64,000 nt of DNA from Chloroflexota bacterium (lineage in GTDB: Bacteria; Chloroflexota; Limnocylindria; Limnocylindrales; CSP1-4). Position 1 is the first letter of the stretch. Each line of letters opens with the position of its first letter. Of the stretch, positions 60,561-64,000 are shown in pieces. The stretch covers positions 1 through 64,000 of the forward strand of contig BPIH01000004.1 of NCBI GenBank assembly GCA_026004015.1. The letters run 5' to 3'. Below the pieces are notes generated by a model. That model was not told the origin of the DNA, did no database searches, and saw only the letters and a program-made list of their open reading frames with translations. Position numbers and translations under genes: made by a program.

Positions 60561-61145
60561 GTGGACCTGCTGGCGATCGCCGACGCCGTCGCCGAGGCGG
60601 CCGTCGCGCCGAGCGCCGAGGCGGGTGCCGAGGCGGGCCTGGCGATCAACCTCTTCTGGATCATCGTCAGCGCCCTCAACTTCCTCGTCTTCCTCGCCCT
60701 CATCTGGGCCTTCGCCTTCCGGCGGATCGCCGCCATGCTCGATGAGCGGCGGGCCCGCATCGAGCAAGGCCTTCGCGACGCCGAACAGGCCCGCCGCGAC
60801 CGTGAGCAGGCCGCGGCCGAGCGCCTGGCGGCGATCCAGGAGGCGCGGAAGGAGGCGACCGAGATCATCAACCGGGCCCAGCGGGCCGCCCAGGAGGCAC
60901 GCGAGGCGGACATGGCGGCGACCCGGGCCGAGCTCGAGCAGCTCCGAGCGGCCGCCCAGGCCGAAATCGAGGCCGAAAAGCAGCGGGCCATCGCCGACCT
61001 GCGGGCCGAGGTCGCCGACCTCGCCCTCGCGGCGGCGGCGAAGGTCGTCGGCGAGACGATGACCGACGCCCGGCACCGGCGGATCGTCGAGGAGTTCCTC
61101 GCCGAGACGGCCGCCGGCCAGCCCGACGGAACCGGCCGCGGCTGA
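60561..61145 (+). CDS. atpF: ATP synthase F0 subunit b
   Basis: A 194-residue peripheral-stalk subunit. GTG 60561 follows AAGGGAG. After about 25 small residues, one membrane helix (INLFWIIVSALNFLVFLALI) is followed by FRRIAAMLDERRARIEQGLR, the typical b-subunit entry into a long coiled coil rich in Ala, Glu and Arg, ending with AAKVVGETMTDARHRRIVEE. One b gene only, so a homodimer is expected. Confidence 0.94.
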   Translation: MDLLAIADAVAEAAVAPSAEAGAEAGLAINLFWIIVSALNFLVFLALIWAFAFRRIAAMLDERRARIEQGLRDAEQARRDREQAAAERLAAIQEARKEATEIINRAQRAAQEAREADMAATRAELEQLRAAAQAEIEAEKQRAIADLRAEVADLALAAAAKVVGETMTDARHRRIVEEFLAETAAGQPDGTGRG

Positions 61146-61154
61146 GGAGGATCG

Positions 61155-61826
61155 ATGGCACGCCGCCCGACGACCGCCGCCCGCCGCTACGCGGAGGCGG
61201 CCTTCGACCTCGCCGACCGGGATCGAACCCACGACGCCTGGCTCGCTGCCCTGACCGCGGCCGCCGAGGCCCTCGCCGTCGAGGAGGTCCTCCGGATCGT
61301 CGACAACCCGGCCGTCCCGATCCGGGAGCGGCAGGCGGCGGCCGAGGCGATCCTCGCCGGCCAGGCCTTCGCCCGGCTCGTCGACGCTGCCGTCGAGCGG
61401 CTGCCGAAGCCCGAGGTCGAGGCGGAGGCCGTCCGGCGCCAGGTCGCCGAGCGGGTCGGCCGCCAGGTCGCCCGCCTCGTCGCCCTCCTCGTCGAGCGGC
61501 GCCGGGTCGACACGCTGCCCCGGGTCGCCGAGGCGTTCCGGCAGCTCCTCCTCGCCCGCCGCGGTATCGTCGAGGCGGAAGTCGTGAGCGCGGCCCCCCT
61601 GACGGCGGCCGAGGCGACGGCCCTCCGCGAGCGGCTCGAGGGGCTCGTCGGGCGGAGCGTCGAGCTCCGGACGAGGGTCGATCCGGGGCTCCTCGGCGGC
61701 CTCATGGTCCGGATCGGCGATCGGCTCTACGATGCGTCCGTCCGGGGACGCCTCGAGCGCCTTCGGACGCAGCTCGTGGCTGCCGGCCGCGGCTGGGCCG
61801 CCGGTGCCGCCCCGGCGGGCGGGTAG
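61155..61826 (+). CDS. atpH: ATP synthase F1 subunit delta
   Basis: Delta (OSCP) joins the b stalk to the top of F1. The 223-residue protein begins MARRPTTAARRYAEAAFDLA, the family N-terminus, and has RIVDNPAVPIRERQAAAEAI and the C-terminal VEAEVVSAAPLTAAEATALR with LRTRVDPGLLGGLMVRIGDR, LYDASVRGRLERLR, the strongly conserved delta end. ATG 61155, nine bases after atpF, with GAGGA. Confidence 0.94.
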   Translation: MARRPTTAARRYAEAAFDLADRDRTHDAWLAALTAAAEALAVEEVLRIVDNPAVPIRERQAAAEAILAGQAFARLVDAAVERLPKPEVEAEAVRRQVAERVGRQVARLVALLVERRRVDTLPRVAEAFRQLLLARRGIVEAEVVSAAPLTAAEATALRERLEGLVGRSVELRTRVDPGLLGGLMVRIGDRLYDASVRGRLERLRTQLVAAGRGWAAGAAPAGG

Positions 61827-61867
61827 GCTGGACGGTGCGAGACGTGGCGGGAAGCTGAGGAACAAGC

Positions 61868-63400
61868 ATGGCCATTCGATCGGACGAAATCATCACCATC
61901 ATCAAGTCGGAGATCGACCGCTTCGAGCAGGCGGTCGAGACCCGAAGCGTCGGGACCGTCGTCGAGGTCGGCGATGGCATCGCCCAGGTCTACGGCCTCG
62001 ACGCCGCCGTCGCCTCGGAGCTCATCGAGTTCCCGAACGGGGTCATGGGCCTCGCCCTGAACCTCGAGGAGGAGACCGTCGGCTGCGTCATCCTCGGCGA
62101 CGCCCGGGCGATTAAGGAAGGCGACACGGCGAAGACGACGGGCCGGGTCGTCGAGGTCCCCGTCGGCCAGGCCCTCGTCGGCCGGGTCGTCGATCCCCTC
62201 GGCCGGCCCCTCGACGACAAGGGGCCCATCCAGACCGACCGCTTCCGGCCCGTCGAGCGGATCGCCCCCGGCGTCATCACCCGCCAGCCCGTCGACACCC
62301 CGGTCCAGACGGGGATCAAGGCCATCGACGCCCTCATCCCCATCGGCCGCGGCCAGCGGGAGCTCATCATCGGCGATCGCCAGACCGGGAAGACGGCCCT
62401 CGCCATCGACACGATCATCAACCAGAAGGGCCAAGGCCTCGTCTGCATCTACGTGGCCATCGGTCAGAAGCTGTCGACCGTGGCCAACACCGTCGCCACC
62501 CTCGAGAAGTACGGGGCGATGGAGCACACCATCGTCGTCGTCGCTGGCGCCGAGGATCCGGCGCCCCTCCAGTACCTCGCTCCCTACGCCGGGGCCGCCA
62601 TCGGCGAGGAGGTCATGGAGAACGGGGTCGAGGTCGGCGGCCGCCTCGTCAAGGACGCCCTCTGCGTCTACGACGACCTCTCGAAGCACGCCTGGGCGTA
62701 CCGCGAGATGGCCCTCCTCCTCCGCCGTCCGCCCGGCCGCGAGGCGTACCCCGGCGACGTCTTCTACCTCCACAGCCGGCTTCTCGAGCGGGCGGCCCGC
62801 CTGAACGCCGAGCACGGCGGCGGCTCCCTGACCGCCCTGCCGATCATCGAGACCCAGGCGAACGACGTCTCGGCCTACATCCCGACGAACGTCATCAGCA
62901 TCACCGACGGCCAGATCTTCCTGGAGACCGACCTCTTCAACGCCGGCCAGCGACCGGCCCTCAACATCGGCATCTCCGTCAGCCGGGTCGGCTCGGCCGC
63001 CCAGACGAAGGCGATGAAGAAGGTCGCCGCCCCGCTCAAGCTCGACCTCGCCCAGTACCGGGCCCTGGCCGCCTTCGCCCAGTTCGCCTCGGACCTCGAC
63101 AAGGCGACCCGCGACCAGCTCACCCGGGGCGAGAAGCTCTCCGAGGTCATCAAGCAGCCCCAGTACCAGCCGCTCCCGGTCGAGAAGCAGGTCGCCATCC
63201 TCTACGCGGCGACGAAGGGCTACCTCGACGACGTGCCGACCCCGAAGGTGAAGGAGTTCGAGGCCCAGTTCTACCGCTTCCTCGAGCACGAGCGACCGGC
63301 GATCCTCCGCGAGCTCGGCGAGAAGAAGGACCTCACCGACGAGCTGGCAGCCGCCCTCGACGAGGCCATCGCCACCTTCCGGAGCCAGTTCCTTGCCTGA
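61868..63400 (+). CDS. atpA: ATP synthase F1 subunit alpha
   Basis: The non-catalytic nucleotide-binding subunit, 510 residues. [19 protein letters not shown] starts the protein. [20 protein letters not shown], the Walker [30 protein letters not shown]-like [40 protein letters not shown] and [20 protein letters not shown] (containing the Arg-finger region, VSRVGS) are all present. ATG 61868. Intact and of normal length. Confidence 0.97.
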   Translation: MAIRSDEIITIIKSEIDRFEQAVETRSVGTVVEVGDGIAQVYGLDAAVASELIEFPNGVMGLALNLEEETVGCVILGDARAIKEGDTAKTTGRVVEVPVGQALVGRVVDPLGRPLDDKGPIQTDRFRPVERIAPGVITRQPVDTPVQTGIKAIDALIPIGRGQRELIIGDRQTGKTALAIDTIINQKGQGLVCIYVAIGQKLSTVANTVATLEKYGAMEHTIVVVAGAEDPAPLQYLAPYAGAAIGEEVMENGVEVGGRLVKDALCVYDDLSKHAWAYREMALLLRRPPGREAYPGDVFYLHSRLLERAARLNAEHGGGSLTALPIIETQANDVSAYIPTNVISITDGQIFLETDLFNAGQRPALNIGISVSRVGSAAQTKAMKKVAAPLKLDLAQYRALAAFAQFASDLDKATRDQLTRGEKLSEVIKQPQYQPLPVEKQVAILYAATKGYLDDVPTPKVKEFEAQFYRFLEHERPAILRELGEKKDLTDELAAALDEAIATFRSQFLA

Positions 63401-63438
63401 TCGAGGCCGTCCTCGACCCCGCCGCCCAGGTCTGACCG

Positions 63439-64000
63439 ATGCCGAGTCAGCGTGAGATCCGGCGCCGGATCGGCGCCGTCCGGAACATCAAGCAGATCAC
63501 CCGGGCGATGCAGTTCGTCGCGGCGTCGAAGCTCAAGCGAGCCCAGGACGCGACCCTCGCCGCCCGGCCCTACAGCGACAAGATCGACGAGGTCCTCGCC
63601 GATCTGGCCGCCGTCCTCAGCGGCGAGGACCATCCCCTCCTCGCCCGCCGGGAGGGCGGCAAGCGCTGCATCGTCCTCATCACCACCGACCGCGGCCTGG
63701 CCGGGCCCCTGAACACGAACACGATCCGGTTCGCGGCCCGGGTCATCACCGAGCATCCCGGCGATCTCGCCGTCATCACCGTCGGCCGGAAGGGCCGCGA
63801 CGCCATGCGCCGGGCGCGGGTCCCGATCGAGGCCCACTTCCCGGGCTTCGGCGACCGCCCGACCTTCGCCGACGTCCTCCCCCTGGCCCGCCTCGTCACC
63901 GACGACTACGTCGGTGGCGTCTACGACCAGGTCGACATCATCTACTCCCACTTCGTGTCGACCCTCGTCCAGCGGCCGACCCTCGCCCCCCTCCTGCCCG
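63439..64000 (+). CDS. atpG: ATP synthase F1 subunit gamma, N-terminal part
   Basis: The central rotor shaft. MPSQREIRRRIGAVRNIKQI then TRAMQFVAASKLKRAQDATL is the invariant N-terminal helix; CIVLITTDRGLAGPLNTNTI follows near residue 75. The window ends after 187 residues, in the segment DQVDIIYSHFVSTLVQRPTL, so about 100 residues are missing at the right edge. atpD and atpC should follow. Confidence 0.96.
   Translation, partial: MPSQREIRRRIGAVRNIKQITRAMQFVAASKLKRAQDATLAARPYSDKIDEVLADLAAVLSGEDHPLLARREGGKRCIVLITTDRGLAGPLNTNTIRFAARVITEHPGDLAVITVGRKGRDAMRRARVPIEAHFPGFGDRPTFADVLPLARLVTDDYVGGVYDQVDIIYSHFVSTLVQRPTLAPLLP

Noticed and set aside
59001-61865. 954-codon minus-strand frame across the atp genes
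   Set aside because: It is antisense to atpB, atpE, atpF and atpH, all recognisable; composition is that of a mirror frame.

Overview
The window is about 64 kb of very GC-rich chromosome, with codons strongly biased to G or C at the third position. No rRNA or tRNA is present to fix the taxonomy. High GC, single-membrane envelope genes, flagellar genes in a partly Bacillus-like order and a prs-gyrA-gyrB-parB-parA block together suggest a high-GC member of Chloroflexota (Limnocylindria/Ellin6529-like). That placement is inference. Nearly all genes are housekeeping or chromosome-backbone genes.

Layout. (1) 1-9766 (+): flagellar basal body, export and hook genes: fliF(end)-fliG-fliH-fliI-fliJ, an M23 peptidase, a lytic transglycosylase, flgB, a fliK-like gene, flgD, a TIGR02530-type operon protein and flgE. 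From fliF to flgB the reading frame breaks more than ten times while conserved motifs survive in each frame segment. (2) 9878-21077: a membrane-anchored beta-propeller protein, a LuxR-type remnant, tmRNA (ssrA) and smpB, a 16-codon ORF with an ideal ribosome-binding site, the S41 protease ctpA, ftsX-ftsE, a broken epimerase chimera, a Cys-rich small protein coupled to prfB (with the programmed +1 frameshift), a more AT-rich patch with a decayed S1 protease, a META-domain lipoprotein and a YdcF-like protein. (3) 21134-33865 (-): secA, a HepT/MntA toxin-antitoxin pair whose toxin has a stop codon, a small membrane protein, prs, gyrA, a hotdog thioesterase, gyrB, parB and parA. (4) 33866-34873: about 1 kb of regulatory DNA carrying three parS-like sites, two of them followed by an identical hairpin. 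(5) 34874-38980 (+): mreD-mrdA(PBP2)-rodA, the elongasome. (6) 39104-45413: a CPA2 antiporter, a convergent AI-2E family protein, a DUF2344 protein, a 4-TM protein, and the copper chaperones Sco1 and PCuAC. (7) 46067-53420: rplU-rpmA-rpmE, DUF1385, prfA, a glycogen-debranching-type enzyme and prmC. (8) 53417-64000: a HAD phosphatase, glyA, a WecA/TagO-type transferase, a Pro/Thr/Ser-rich membrane protein and the ATP synthase operon atpI-B-E-F-H-A-G, which runs off the end.

How it fits together: prfA is followed by prmC two genes later, so a release factor and the enzyme that methylates it share a cluster; prfB, ssrA and smpB supply the rest of termination and ribosome rescue. ParA and ParB lie next to three parS-like sites and both gyrase genes, as expected close to a replication origin, although no dnaA or oriC is visible. 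MreD, PBP2 and RodA form the elongation machine. Many start/stop overlaps (GTGA, ATGA, TGATG) indicate translational coupling.

Frame integrity is the main caveat. Single frameshifts also interrupt essential genes (parB, prmC) and a debranching enzyme, and probably affect rplU and the prfA 3' end. Sequencing or assembly indels are therefore likely for at least some breaks. The flagellar cluster is far more affected than the rest, so real decay there cannot be excluded.
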